In this document: positions 1 to 7,780 of the stretch, one piece after another
Numbering within the stretch: position 1 is the stretch's first letter
How the letters are laid out: each line of letters starts with the position of its first letter
Source of the DNA: CAYWMP01 sp964459445
Lineage (GTDB): Bacteria > Desulfobacterota > DSM-4660 > Desulfatiglandales > HGW-15
Assembly: GCA_964459445.1 (NCBI GenBank)
Contig: CAYWMP010000061.1
Location: forward strand, 1-29,268
Reading direction: 5' to 3'
Length of the DNA: 29,268 nucleotides
Program-made: the position numbers and the translations under genes
The notes under the pieces: generated by a model
Told to the model about the DNA's origin: nothing
Seen by the model: the letters and a program-made list of their open reading frames with translations, nothing else
Database searches by the model: none

Positions 1-533
1 TCGAACTCAAGAAAAAACTCTTCTCTAAATCTGTTTCGGCTCACTGCCGCAGAACCGGTTGATGCCGCATTTACCGCTCTAATGGTCTGTGCGGTTAAGG
101 ACCAGAGGTACAGAAACTCCGGCACAAGTTTTGATGGATTTGGAAGGAATTGTGGGAACTCGTTCGAAACGTGGCAATCGGCCAATTCGGTGGGGACAAT
201 GGCAAAAGAAGACTTCCATGCAAAAAGGCGGTTGTAAATGAGGGCTCCAGACTTAAGAGGCGCTACATACTTGGCGCTCATTTTTCCACCTGACACCGTT
301 TCGCGGTGAAATACGCCCTCTCCGTATAACCTAACTCCGGCCATCTTGAACTCGCCTTCTGGATTGACCTGGATGCGATCTGTCACCAACTGCACAAGTT
401 CTCCAATATTGGCGGTGATCCAGCCCTTTGGAAGTTGCCCTCCCATCAGGGCTGATGTGGGAATCACCCAACGGTCAATATCGGACCACATAGCCACAAA
501 GTAACGCTGGTGAAGGGTTTCAGCGGTGGGCAT
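1..533 (-). CDS. hsdS: Type I restriction-modification specificity subunit HsdS, N-terminal part (runs off window)
   Basis: The minus-strand frame from an ATG at 533 stays open to the window edge, about 177 codons, so the C-terminus is missing. The translation reads like the first target-recognition domain of HsdS: an LPKGW motif near residue 35, a segment containing YGEGVFHRETVSGG, an IYNRLFAW motif, and an AASTGSAAVSRNRF-type segment near the cut end. HsdS directs the HsdM/HsdR complex to its DNA target. The ATG overlaps the stop of the upstream hsdM by 14 bp, a common arrangement that suggests translational coupling. No hsdR is visible; it may lie beyond the left edge. The call rests on motif recognition, with no alignment run. 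Confidence 0.85.
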   Translation of the reverse strand, partial: MPTAETLHQRYFVAMWSDIDRWVIPTSALMGGQLPKGWITANIGELVQLVTDRIQVNPEGEFKMAGVRLYGEGVFHRETVSGGKMSAKYVAPLKSGALIYNRLFAWKSSFAIVPTELADCHVSNEFPQFLPNPSKLVPEFLYLWSLTAQTIRAVNAASTGSAAVSRNRFREEFFLEF

Positions 534-1191
534 TACTTTTTGCCACATATGATTCGACGAAATTCCCTGGGTGCTCTTGAAAACTTCGGTACTGTTCCAA
601 TGTGGTCTCCCCAGCTTTCATGCCGGCAGGTAGCCTCAAGGCATCGTTGTAATATAACTCGCAGACATCCTGCTCGCCGGTGGCGGTGATGCCCACATGC
701 TGTGCGTCATAGAAAAATATGGGATAATCAAACCGCCTTTTGAGTAGTTGCCGTGTTTCGCGAGTTTTGATGATGGCCATATTCTTTTCGTATGCCCGCA
801 ACTCTCTTTTGGCTTCGGTTTTTCGTATTTTCCAATCGGGAACGCGTTTGGCGGCAATTTTGGCCGCTGCAAAGGCAGCTTTAATAGCTTCTTCGATCAT
901 GCCCTTGCGAGCCGCCTGAGTGGGCGGCTTGGCTTTTTTTATCTCCTCATCGGCTTCGTCAATGGTTTTTTGAATTCGGGCAGTTTCCGCCTCGATTTCG
1001 GGTCGGTACTTGGTGTCAACCTCGGCCACAGCGGTCTGGCGTTTGGCCTGGTATTCGGCGGTCTCATCTTCGGTGAAATTCTGCATGAACAGCAAAGAGG
1101 CCTTTACGGATGCACCGGCGGAATTGAAGGTCTCCTGAGGCAGGCTGACCACGGCCCGAATGAAAGCACGGTCCTCGCAGAATTCACGCAC
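520..1191 (-). pseudogene. hsdM: HsdM C-terminal part, separated from its N-terminal part by a frameshift
   Basis: The 223 residues continue the N6-adenine methyltransferase fold: a VREFCEDRAF-like helix, then AVVSLPQETFNSAGASVKAS and LLF, which normally follows directly after the GIVLPEGILN segment that ends the upstream ORF. A charged coiled-coil-like stretch follows (about residues 45-130), then IFFYDAQHVGITATG and the terminal region that leads into hsdS. The first ATG of the piece is probably not a real start; it only marks where this frame opens. If one base is restored in the T/A run at about 1208-1216, the two pieces form one methylase of about 780 residues. This is either a true inactivating mutation or a consensus error. 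Confidence 0.8.
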
Positions 1192-1211
1192 ATAGGTCAG
1201 CGATGGATTAT

Positions 1212-2873
1212 TTAAATCCCCTCGGGAAGTACAATGCCCATGCGGCCGCCGGGTTTGAGCAGATCTAGGCAGCGCTCGATAAACAGGATTTCGGTCTTGA
1301 TTTTAGATTTGTTGCTTTTGGGTAAATCAAACAGGCTGGCAATGGGTTTATGGATGGCGGCCTTTACTCGTGCCTGGGCTTCTTTGTAAGGCTCCTCAAA
1401 TTCACGCACATAGTGCCGTTCGTCTGCTGCATTGACTTCAATATCGGATTCCAGCACTTTGTCCGAGGGCTCCACATTCGCGCCAAAGGGCGGATTGGTC
1501 AGGACAATATCAAAACGTCCTTCAAAGATACCGTTGACGTTTAAAAAACCGTCATGATGGTGAACCCCGCCATGACCGTCGCCGTGCATGATCATGTTCA
1601 TTTTGCTGGTTCGGGCCATACGATCATTGGCATCCGTACCGAAAATGCAGCGGTTGGCCAAATTCCAAAGACGGGATCCCTCGTTGGTTTGCTTAATGGT
1701 CTGCTGGATCTCTTTATATTTTTCCTGGAGCAGTTTGGACCTCTTGGTATCGGTAAGGGACCTGTCCTTTTCAATTTTTTTGCGAAACGCGTTGTACCGT
1801 TGGTCGGCATCGGCCAGAATCCTTTCCCGCACGATCTCAAAAACGCGAATTAAAAATCCCCCGGACCCGCTGGCCGGGTCGCAGACCACCTCCCCCTCCT
1901 GGGGATCGACCATATGAACCATGAACTCTACAATCGTCCGAGGAGTAAAGAACTGGCCGATGTCACCCCGAAAGGTACGGCCCAAAAAGCGCTCGAAAGC
2001 AACACCCTTGATATCCTCACTGGTATCGGACAAGTTATATTTTTCTAAAAGTCTGACAATTTCTCGCCCAGTGGCCGCTTTTAGATTGATGCGTTCATCT
2101 TCTTCAAAAATCTTGTCAATAGCATAAGCTTTTTTTGTTTGTTGGAATAGAGCGTCAAGAGGTGGTTCGTCAGACAAATACTCGTCTAAAAACTCCATGC
2201 TAAAAAGATTTTTTCGCTTACGCTGTCCTCGAAGTTCTCGCTCTACCCACACTTTTGTGAAAAGCACTTTTGCAATTTCATCAAAGGCTGCGGCTGGATC
2301 CTTTTTTTCGCGGTTGCGGATCACATTATGGCATTGATGAAGAAGATCGGCGAACTCCTTTTCTTTAAAGACACGGAGTTTGGAGAACAACACCTCTATT
2401 TCTTTATCCGTGGCATCGGCATGGGGTATGTTCTCGATTTCCTCAAGATATCCAGGACGGCGGTCTTTCCGTACGCGCCAATAGCGGGTTTCGCGATTGT
2501 TGTGGGTGACGAAGAACTTTGCCCCTTCTCGTCGCGCGTAGTTATCCCCCTGGAAATAGTCCTTGGAACTGATAGTAACGTTGTCTGACTTGCATTCGAC
2601 AACAATCATAGCAGGGCGATTGTCTGACCTATCCTTTACAGTACGCCAGATTAGGAAGTCGGCACGGGCTTGGGCAGAGCCTCGACCAGTGACGGATTCT
2701 TCCTCTGCAATTTGATCAATAATATAGCCATATTCCCGGGTTAAAACGGACAGGTATTCTTGGCGAACCTGTTCCTCTGGTGTTCGCGAAAGCCATTTTT
2801 TCCGAACCGGGCTGAAAATTTTAGTGCCTTTGATTTGGATTTCATCTGCCTTGACATAGTTCTTGTTCGCCAT
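1212..2873 (-). CDS. hsdM: Type I N6-adenine DNA methyltransferase HsdM, N-terminal and catalytic part, with PD-(D/E)XK-like N-terminus
   Basis: The protein should methylate adenine at the site chosen by HsdS. Residues about 30-115 look like the type I R-subunit N-terminal domain (HSDR_N), with D72 and an E93-C-K95 motif as in PD-(D/E)XK nucleases. The methylase core follows: an N-terminal helical region with the RTFRGDIGQFFTPR segment, SAM-binding motif DPASGSGG near 332-339, and catalytic NPPF near 460-463. The frame stops right after GIVLPEGI, because one base seems to be missing compared with the family's GILNNPSL continuation. The start ATG has a GGGAG-like ribosome site and lies 19 bp downstream of radC, so the genes are probably co-transcribed. 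Family assignment is strong; whether the protein is active is uncertain. Confidence 0.9.
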   Translation of the reverse strand: MANKNYVKADEIQIKGTKIFSPVRKKWLSRTPEEQVRQEYLSVLTREYGYIIDQIAEEESVTGRGSAQARADFLIWRTVKDRSDNRPAMIVVECKSDNVTISSKDYFQGDNYARREGAKFFVTHNNRETRYWRVRKDRRPGYLEEIENIPHADATDKEIEVLFSKLRVFKEKEFADLLHQCHNVIRNREKKDPAAAFDEIAKVLFTKVWVERELRGQRKRKNLFSMEFLDEYLSDEPPLDALFQQTKKAYAIDKIFEEDERINLKAATGREIVRLLEKYNLSDTSEDIKGVAFERFLGRTFRGDIGQFFTPRTIVEFMVHMVDPQEGEVVCDPASGSGGFLIRVFEIVRERILADADQRYNAFRKKIEKDRSLTDTKRSKLLQEKYKEIQQTIKQTNEGSRLWNLANRCIFGTDANDRMARTSKMNMIMHGDGHGGVHHHDGFLNVNGIFEGRFDIVLTNPPFGANVEPSDKVLESDIEVNAADERHYVREFEEPYKEAQARVKAAIHKPIASLFDLPKSNKSKIKTEILFIERCLDLLKPGGRMGIVLPEGI

Positions 2874-2892
2874 GCATCACTCCCATCCTTGG

Positions 2893-3594
2893 TCATAATT
2901 TGTCATATTCAGCATAACTGTAATAACTGATTCCGCTGCCAACGATAATGTGATCAAGGAAAATCAGATTTAATAGATCAGCAGCTTGCTTGAGGTCTTG
3001 CGTGGTCTTGTCGTCCGCGGTGGAGGGAGCGGGATGACCCGAAGGGTGGTTGTGTACGACCACAAAGGTGCTCGCAGACACCCGCAAGGCTTCTTCCATC
3101 ACCCTCCGAACATACACGGTCGCCTGAGTAGGAATACCTTCGGAAATCATCTTTTCCGCCAGCAAGCGATTTTGACCGTCCAGCAGAATCGTTAAAAAGC
3201 ATTCCTGGCGTTTGCCTTCAAACCGGGGGCGAATATAGGCGGCCACATCATCAGCGTGATCAAAACGCTTTGGCTGAACCTTTTGCATGCGGACTCTTTT
3301 GCCGAGTTCAACAGCAGCCTTTAGCTGTGCGGTCTTGGCGACACCCATGCCGGAAACTGAAAGCAATTCTTCGATGTGGGCGCGGTCTATCCCGTTGATG
3401 CCGTTGAATTTCGTCAATAGTTGTCTTCCTAGATCTTCGGCAGATTGCCCCGATTTTCCGATCCGCAGCAAAACCGCCAGCAACTCCCCATCGGACAATG
3501 CCTCCGGCCCGGAATGAAGCAGTTTTTCACGGGGACGTTCGGTTGTAGGCCAGGAAACGATTCCCTTTGATTTTGTTTTCGTTTGTTTTTTCAT
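2893..3594 (-). CDS. radC: RadC family JAB-domain protein
   Basis: The 233-residue product has the usual RadC layout. A helix-hairpin-helix region sits at about residues 60-100 (SVSGMGVAKTAQLKAAVELG), followed by a JAB/MPN metalloprotease-like domain. Its metal-site motif is H181-N-H183-P-S-G with S191 and D194, and the likely acidic partner is E131. RadC proteins were once linked to DNA repair, but their biochemical role is unclear. They are frequent in mobile and defence islands, which fits the neighbours here (DUF1016 nuclease upstream, hsdM 19 bp downstream). The N-terminus has a lysine-rich leader of about 10 residues. A diverged copy of the first ~20 codons occurs again at 4903-4966. 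Confidence 0.9.
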   Translation of the reverse strand: MKKQTKTKSKGIVSWPTTERPREKLLHSGPEALSDGELLAVLLRIGKSGQSAEDLGRQLLTKFNGINGIDRAHIEELLSVSGMGVAKTAQLKAAVELGKRVRMQKVQPKRFDHADDVAAYIRPRFEGKRQECFLTILLDGQNRLLAEKMISEGIPTQATVYVRRVMEEALRVSASTFVVVHNHPSGHPAPSTADDKTTQDLKQAADLLNLIFLDHIIVGSGISYYSYAEYDKL

Positions 3595-3671
3595 AATGCT
3601 ACGAGACCTCGCCCGCCCGATCTCTAGCCCTTCATCGGGCAGATCCGAAATCCGTTAGGGCAGCGCAGATA

Positions 3672-4790
3672 TCAGTTTGCATTTCCCACCTCCTGCTCTT
3701 CAGCCCACCCTATCAGCTTTTGCCTCAGCTCTTCTTTGGAGGGCAAATAGAATTGATATTGGGAAGCGTGGATGTTGGCATCTTCGGGCAAGGTCAATTC
3801 CACGAGTGCATCGTGTTTCATCTTGCAAAGGATGATTCCGACGGTGGAGTTCTCACTATCCAGTTTTACGTGGCGATCAAAATAGTTAACGTACATCTGC
3901 ATTTGGCCGAGGTCCTGGTGCATCAGTTTACCGATCTTGAGATCGATCAACACATAACAGCGCAGCAGGCGGTTGTAGAATACAAGATCCACTAGGAAGT
4001 GATCGGAACCAAAGGTGAACCGTTTCTGACGGGCTTCGAATAGAAATCCTTTCCCTAGTTCCAGGAGGAAATTTTCAAGCTTGTCGATGATGGCTTTTTC
4101 GAGATCACTTTCAGAATATTCCGACTTTTCATCCAATCCTAGGAATTCGAGCACATAAGGGTCTTTCAGGACATCATGGGGTCGAGCAATTCGCTGCCCT
4201 TGTTCCGAGAGTTCTTTGATTTTAGTTTTATTCCGGCTCAAAGCCAATCGTTCATAAAGCCCGGAATTGAATTGTCGTTTGAGTTCGGGAAGCGTCCATC
4301 CGTTGTTAGTCGCTTCGATCTCATAGAATTTTCTTTCTTCCTTGCTTTCTATCGAAACCAGAAACACATATTGCGACCAGCTCAAAGCGAATAGGGATTT
4401 GGTTTGTGGTTGAGACATTGTCTGAGGCGGAAACAAACCGGATTTCCCAGATAACTTCTGGGATTTTTCTGCCGCCTGCAATTTCCCAGATGCTATCTGG
4501 GATTTTTCGGGAAGCCTATCCCGATAGGTCAGATAGAACTTGCGCATGTATTCAAGATTCGAGCGTGAGAAGCCCCGGCCGAACTCTTCAGTCAGGCGCT
4601 CAGAAAGCGCCTTCAGCACCTGTTTGCCGTATTCCGCCCGTTCCGTCCCTTTCTGTTCATAATTCACGATGCGGCGGCCGATTTCGAAATTAGTGAGCAC
4701 TTGGATCGTGTTAACACTGCGGCCCGCGGCGCTACGTGCTGCCAGGATCAGTTCTCTGATTTCAGATAACAGACGATCAGGCCTCTTCAT
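3672..4790 (-). CDS. DUF1016 (YhcG-type) PD-(D/E)XK nuclease-domain protein
   Basis: This is a 372-residue protein of the DUF1016 family. The N-terminal domain (about 1-90) carries the family pattern FEIGRRIVNYEQKG and FGRGFSRSNLEYMRKFY. The C-terminal domain (about 205-370) is nuclease-like: D268 in DHFLVDLVFYNRLL and D283-x-K285 in VLIDLKIGK make a PD-(D/E)XK site. Members often sit inside or beside type I restriction loci, as here; a direct role in restriction is not established. Residues about 95-118 form a linker with two related units (EKSQIASGK and EKSQKLSGK), encoded by an imperfect DNA repeat at 4442-4469 and 4481-4508. The start ATG overlaps a short upstream frame by 14 bp. Confidence 0.88.
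   Translation of the reverse strand: MKRPDRLLSEIRELILAARSAAGRSVNTIQVLTNFEIGRRIVNYEQKGTERAEYGKQVLKALSERLTEEFGRGFSRSNLEYMRKFYLTYRDRLPEKSQIASGKLQAAEKSQKLSGKSGLFPPQTMSQPQTKSLFALSWSQYVFLVSIESKEERKFYEIEATNNGWTLPELKRQFNSGLYERLALSRNKTKIKELSEQGQRIARPHDVLKDPYVLEFLGLDEKSEYSESDLEKAIIDKLENFLLELGKGFLFEARQKRFTFGSDHFLVDLVFYNRLLRCYVLIDLKIGKLMHQDLGQMQMYVNYFDRHVKLDSENSTVGIILCKMKHDALVELTLPEDANIHASQYQFYLPSKEELRQKLIGWAEEQEVGNAN
4442..4508. repeat. Two-copy imperfect direct repeat inside the DUF1016 gene
   Basis: Two 28-bp copies (4442-4469 and 4481-4508) start 39 bp apart, exactly 13 codons, so a change in copy number would keep the frame. Each copy is itself close to an inverted repeat (CCCAGAT ... ATCTGGG in the second copy). 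They encode the linker units between the two DUF1016 domains. Confidence 0.75.
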
Positions 4791-4845
4791 TCACTATATC
4801 CTCCAGGTGTCGGTAAGCACCTTGTTCATCGTATGCCTTTAACAT
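4777..4845 (-). other. Short open frame overlapping the DUF1016 start, likely remnant
   Basis: A 22-codon frame (product begins MLKAYDEQGAYRHLED) overlaps the DUF1016 start by 14 bp. In the same frame, upstream of one in-frame TAA (4864-4866), there is further protein-like sequence (SIISAEEYR). This suggests the end of a decayed small gene, or a leader frame coupled to the nuclease gene. I do not recognise the family. Confidence 0.35.
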
Positions 4846-4849
4846 GCGA

Positions 4850-4966
4850 TCAATTTCCCTCGTTTAGCGATACTCCTCCGCCGAAATGATGCTGTTTTTC
4901 TCCGGGAAGTTCGATTGTAGGCCAGGAAATGATTCCCTTTGATTCGGTTTTCTTCTTCTCTACCAT
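4850..4966 (-). pseudogene. radC 5'-end fragment (second, diverged copy)
   Basis: The 38-codon frame starts MVEKKKTESKGIISWPTIE, closely matching the start of the intact RadC (MKKQTKTKSKGIVSWPTTE). After about 23 codons the similarity ends abruptly in unrelated sequence, and the frame stops. At DNA level the match to the intact gene's 5' end covers roughly 4903-4966. The copy lies between the broken XRE regulator and the DUF1016 gene, so a radC gene or part of one was probably duplicated or exchanged here. It has no JAB domain and cannot function as RadC. Confidence 0.75.
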
Positions 4967-4970
4967 GAAG

Positions 4971-5203
4971 CTATCTGTTTTCCTGTTCCGGAAGCTTCAG
5001 AAATCCGGTCTTTATCATTCGATCGCAAAAGGAATTCAATTGCGCTCTGGCCGATTTGGACGGCTTGGGCTGCTTGTTTTCCCAACGATTATTTGTGGCG
5101 TAGCTGACTCCAACCTCCGGGCCAGGTCTTCCTGGCTAAGGGCAATTTGTCTTCGAACTTCCTTTACCAATGCGGGATAATCCGGATTTATGGCTCTTAT
5201 CAT
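4971..5203 (-). pseudogene. XRE-family helix-turn-helix regulator, frameshifted
   Basis: From the ATG at 5203 the product begins MIRAINPDYPALVKEVRRQI and continues ALSQEDLARRL, the first half of a Cro/C1-type helix-turn-helix. The frame then changes. The other frame continues the family pattern (GVSYATNNRWEN, KPSKSARAQLNSFCDRM) to a TAG at 4971. The 233-bp length equals 78 codons minus one base, so a single missing base near the LARRL/GVSY junction (about 5125-5130) explains the break. Such solitary XRE proteins often precede restriction genes, so this was probably the regulator of the island. It is non-functional if the base is truly absent. Confidence 0.75.
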
Positions 5204-5371
5204 AGGTTCCTCAAAGAGCGGTAATCATCCATTACCTCAGATTTGATAACGAATGTTATCTCATCCGCAAAATACCATCAATCCCCTTTTGTAGGAAATC
5301 GCTCGGAACAAGCTAATAAGAACGAAACAGTAGGAATTTATTTCGGATCAACGGGATTATAATTCCGGTGG
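5204..5371. other. Intergenic spacer upstream of the restriction island
   Basis: This is 168 bp between the XRE remnant and the end of the acyl-CoA synthetase gene, both minus strand. It is AT-rich near 5235-5290 and probably holds the promoter of the island. I see no convincing terminator hairpin after the synthetase stop. Confidence 0.4.
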
Positions 5372-7561
5372 TCAGCGATCGGATCTTGAGATCGATCTGA
5401 GGCTCAGCATCCCAAAACCTGGTTTCATTGCCGGATCACTTGGCTCGGAAGGATTGGTATTATGGGGGATGATCAGGGCATCGAGGATAACGGCGCCGGA
5501 TGGGCGCACGCTGATTGGGTTGATGTCTATTTGTGAGATGAGATCGCCAAGGTCAGTAATAAAAGTCGAGAAACGCAAAAGGGTATCGGTGAGGGCTCCA
5601 ATGTCTGCGGCAGGTTTGCCGCGAGCGCCTTTGAGGAGTGTCCCGCCCTTTAATTGATCGTAAAGACGCTCAGCATCCAACTGCGATAAAGGCGGCAGGG
5701 CCGTCTGCACATCCCTGAATACCTCAACGAACACGCCCCCCAATCCCACCAAAAGGATCGGACCAAACTGCGGATCAGTCGTCATTCCCAGAATACACTC
5801 AATACCGCCCTTCACCATCTCCTGCACCAGCACTTCGGGTCCGAATTCCTGCTCAAGAGATTTGTAGGCACGTTGAACGGCGACTTTATCTTCAAGGCCA
5901 AGGAATAACCCATCCACATCGGTCTTGTGAAGCACTCCGGGCGCCAGGGTTTTTAGTACAACCGGACATCCCATGCTGGAAGCTGCCTCGACGGCTTGAT
6001 TGCTTGATTCGACTACGTGCTCGTGCGCAATGGGAAGGCCATAGGCTGCGAGCATGGTTTTGCTCGCATGCTCATCCAAAGGTGCATTTGCCTTCTGCAA
6101 CTGATCGCGCAGGCGTTTCACAACATCAGGAGCGGGTCGGCCAATGAATTCCGGATCAGAGGAAGGGCGGTCCTTGAACTCGCTAAAATCAATCAGGTGA
6201 CGAATAGCTCGAAGCCCGGTTTCGGTGCCCATGAGAACAGGAACACCCTGTTTTCGCAGTTTCTCAACCAATTCGTCCCCGGCGCCAGAAGTCAGGTTGA
6301 CCATGCAGGCAAAGGGCTTTTTCAATTGGTCGAGCGCGCTGAGGGCAGCTTCAACGTAATCCGGTGAAAGGTAAGAATCCCTGGCCAAATCAACGGCAAG
6401 CAGCAGCAAGCCCGTGTTTGGATCGTCATGCTGGGCAAGCAGACAGTTTCGGTAGGTGCCCGCCACGTCGCTGCCCGTGCCGAAGGCATCCAGAGGATTA
6501 TCGGGGATGACGCCGGGCTCGAGGATCCCTTCGAGGCGATTAGTCGTTTCGGCGCTTAGAGGGGTTATAGGGACCCCAATTTCTCCGGCAAGATCAACAA
6601 ACAAACTGCGCTCGCCGCCTGACTCCATGAGCACGGTCACATCGGGATTGGACATTTTCTGAATCCGGCTAAAGAGTTCAAGGGTGTCCATCATCTCATC
6701 CAATGTGCGCACCTGGCACACGCCATAACGCCGAAACAGGGCGGCATAGGCTTGAGGCCCGCCTGCTAATGCCCCTGAGTGGGCCTGGGCCAGGGCGCGT
6801 CCCCGTTCGCTCAATCCAACCTTAAGGGCCACAACAGGAATCTGTCGTTCATTGGCAAGCTTGAGGGCTGTCACAAAGCCTCCCGGGTCGCGCACCGTTT
6901 CCAGGTAGCAGGCCACAACACGGGTCGTTGGATCATCCAATACAAAGCGCATGTAGTCGGCAGCAGTAACCGTGGCCTCATTACCGCCGGATATCACATA
7001 ATTGAAATGCACATCGCGGTTGTTCTGTGACATGGCATCGAACACCGTGCCACTGTGCGTAATGAGGGCAATGTTGCCCACAGGTTTGTCCGGCCGGACC
7101 GGATAGCCTGAAATGACCAGTTTTCGATGCAAACTATATATTCCCATGGCATTGGGACCGCAAACGGCGATGCCATTAATATGTGCCAGCTCTGCAATAC
7201 GGTCTTGGAGATTGGGATCGCGATCCGTTCCGACGTTCGGATCACCAAACACCACAGATGAAGGGATGTTCAAAGTGGCGGCTTCCTGAAGGAGAGGCAA
7301 GAGATGTTTGTTAGCTACAGCCAGGGCGATACAGTCCGGTCGTTCGGGCAGCGCGCTCAAGGAAGGGAAGCACGGGCGGCCATAGAGTGTTGTGAGACGG
7401 GGGTGGACGCCATATACCGATCCGGGATAGCCAAAATCGACTAAATTGCGCACCACCTGACCGCCAAAACTGCCGGGTTTATCACTGGTGCCCACCACGG
7501 CGATTGATCGGGCATCAAGCAAAGGCGAAAGGGATAGGCTGGATGTCTCGGAAATTGTCAT
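5372..7561 (-). CDS. ADP-forming acyl-CoA synthetase (fused alpha-beta acetate--CoA ligase type)
   Basis: The 729-residue protein has the domain order of fused NDP-forming acyl-CoA synthetases. A CoA-binding Rossmann domain (about 14-110, starting LLDARSIAVVGTSDKPGSFG) is followed by two succinyl-CoA-ligase-like domains. The phosphohistidine motif is AHSGALAGG with H261. A C-terminal ATP-grasp domain runs from about 500 to 715 (PVVLKTLAPGVLHKTDVDG, LLVGLGGVFVEVF). The family converts acyl-CoA + ADP + Pi to acid + CoA + ATP, reversibly. It is the last gene of a minus-strand set with BKACE and a beta-hydroxyacid dehydrogenase, which suggests it uses the acyl-CoA they produce and conserves energy as ATP. 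The specific acyl group is unknown. The spacer from the dehydrogenase gene is 219 bp, so it may have its own promoter. Confidence 0.88.
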   Translation of the reverse strand: MTISETSSLSLSPLLDARSIAVVGTSDKPGSFGGQVVRNLVDFGYPGSVYGVHPRLTTLYGRPCFPSLSALPERPDCIALAVANKHLLPLLQEAATLNIPSSVVFGDPNVGTDRDPNLQDRIAELAHINGIAVCGPNAMGIYSLHRKLVISGYPVRPDKPVGNIALITHSGTVFDAMSQNNRDVHFNYVISGGNEATVTAADYMRFVLDDPTTRVVACYLETVRDPGGFVTALKLANERQIPVVALKVGLSERGRALAQAHSGALAGGPQAYAALFRRYGVCQVRTLDEMMDTLELFSRIQKMSNPDVTVLMESGGERSLFVDLAGEIGVPITPLSAETTNRLEGILEPGVIPDNPLDAFGTGSDVAGTYRNCLLAQHDDPNTGLLLLAVDLARDSYLSPDYVEAALSALDQLKKPFACMVNLTSGAGDELVEKLRKQGVPVLMGTETGLRAIRHLIDFSEFKDRPSSDPEFIGRPAPDVVKRLRDQLQKANAPLDEHASKTMLAAYGLPIAHEHVVESSNQAVEAASSMGCPVVLKTLAPGVLHKTDVDGLFLGLEDKVAVQRAYKSLEQEFGPEVLVQEMVKGGIECILGMTTDPQFGPILLVGLGGVFVEVFRDVQTALPPLSQLDAERLYDQLKGGTLLKGARGKPAADIGALTDTLLRFSTFITDLGDLISQIDINPISVRPSGAVILDALIIPHNTNPSEPSDPAMKPGFGMLSLRSISRSDR

Positions 7562-7780
7562 TCTATTTGGCTTTCAGAGAGTGTAGGTTAAGTGGTTCAG
7601 GGTTCACGCCCGCCCTGGCGTGACGGGATGCGGATATTCAACGGTTCTCATTGCTTATGAATGCATGGCTTTCCATCACCGCATTTTGAGATGCCAGGTC
7701 TGGGCCAGGGGTTCAAGGTTGAAAACCCATGGCAAGACATTATCGGCGCAAACAAATAATAATAAAAACAGACCAGACTA
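7562..7780. other. Spacer with a 7-bp-stem hairpin
   Basis: This spacer lies between the dehydrogenase and acyl-CoA synthetase genes. It holds a perfect inverted repeat, TCACGCC, 6-nt loop, GGCGTGA (7604-7623). No T-tract follows on the minus strand, so it is not a standard terminator; an mRNA-stabilising or processing hairpin is possible. No small gene is evident. Confidence 0.4.

Noticed and set aside
748..1215. Plus-strand 155-codon frame across the hsdM C-terminal part
   Set aside because: It lies opposite recognisable methylase sequence, and its Gly/Phe-rich product is a shadow of the charged region on the other strand.
7604..7623. Hairpin between the dehydrogenase and acyl-CoA synthetase genes as a terminator
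   Set aside because: No T-tract follows on the transcribed minus strand.
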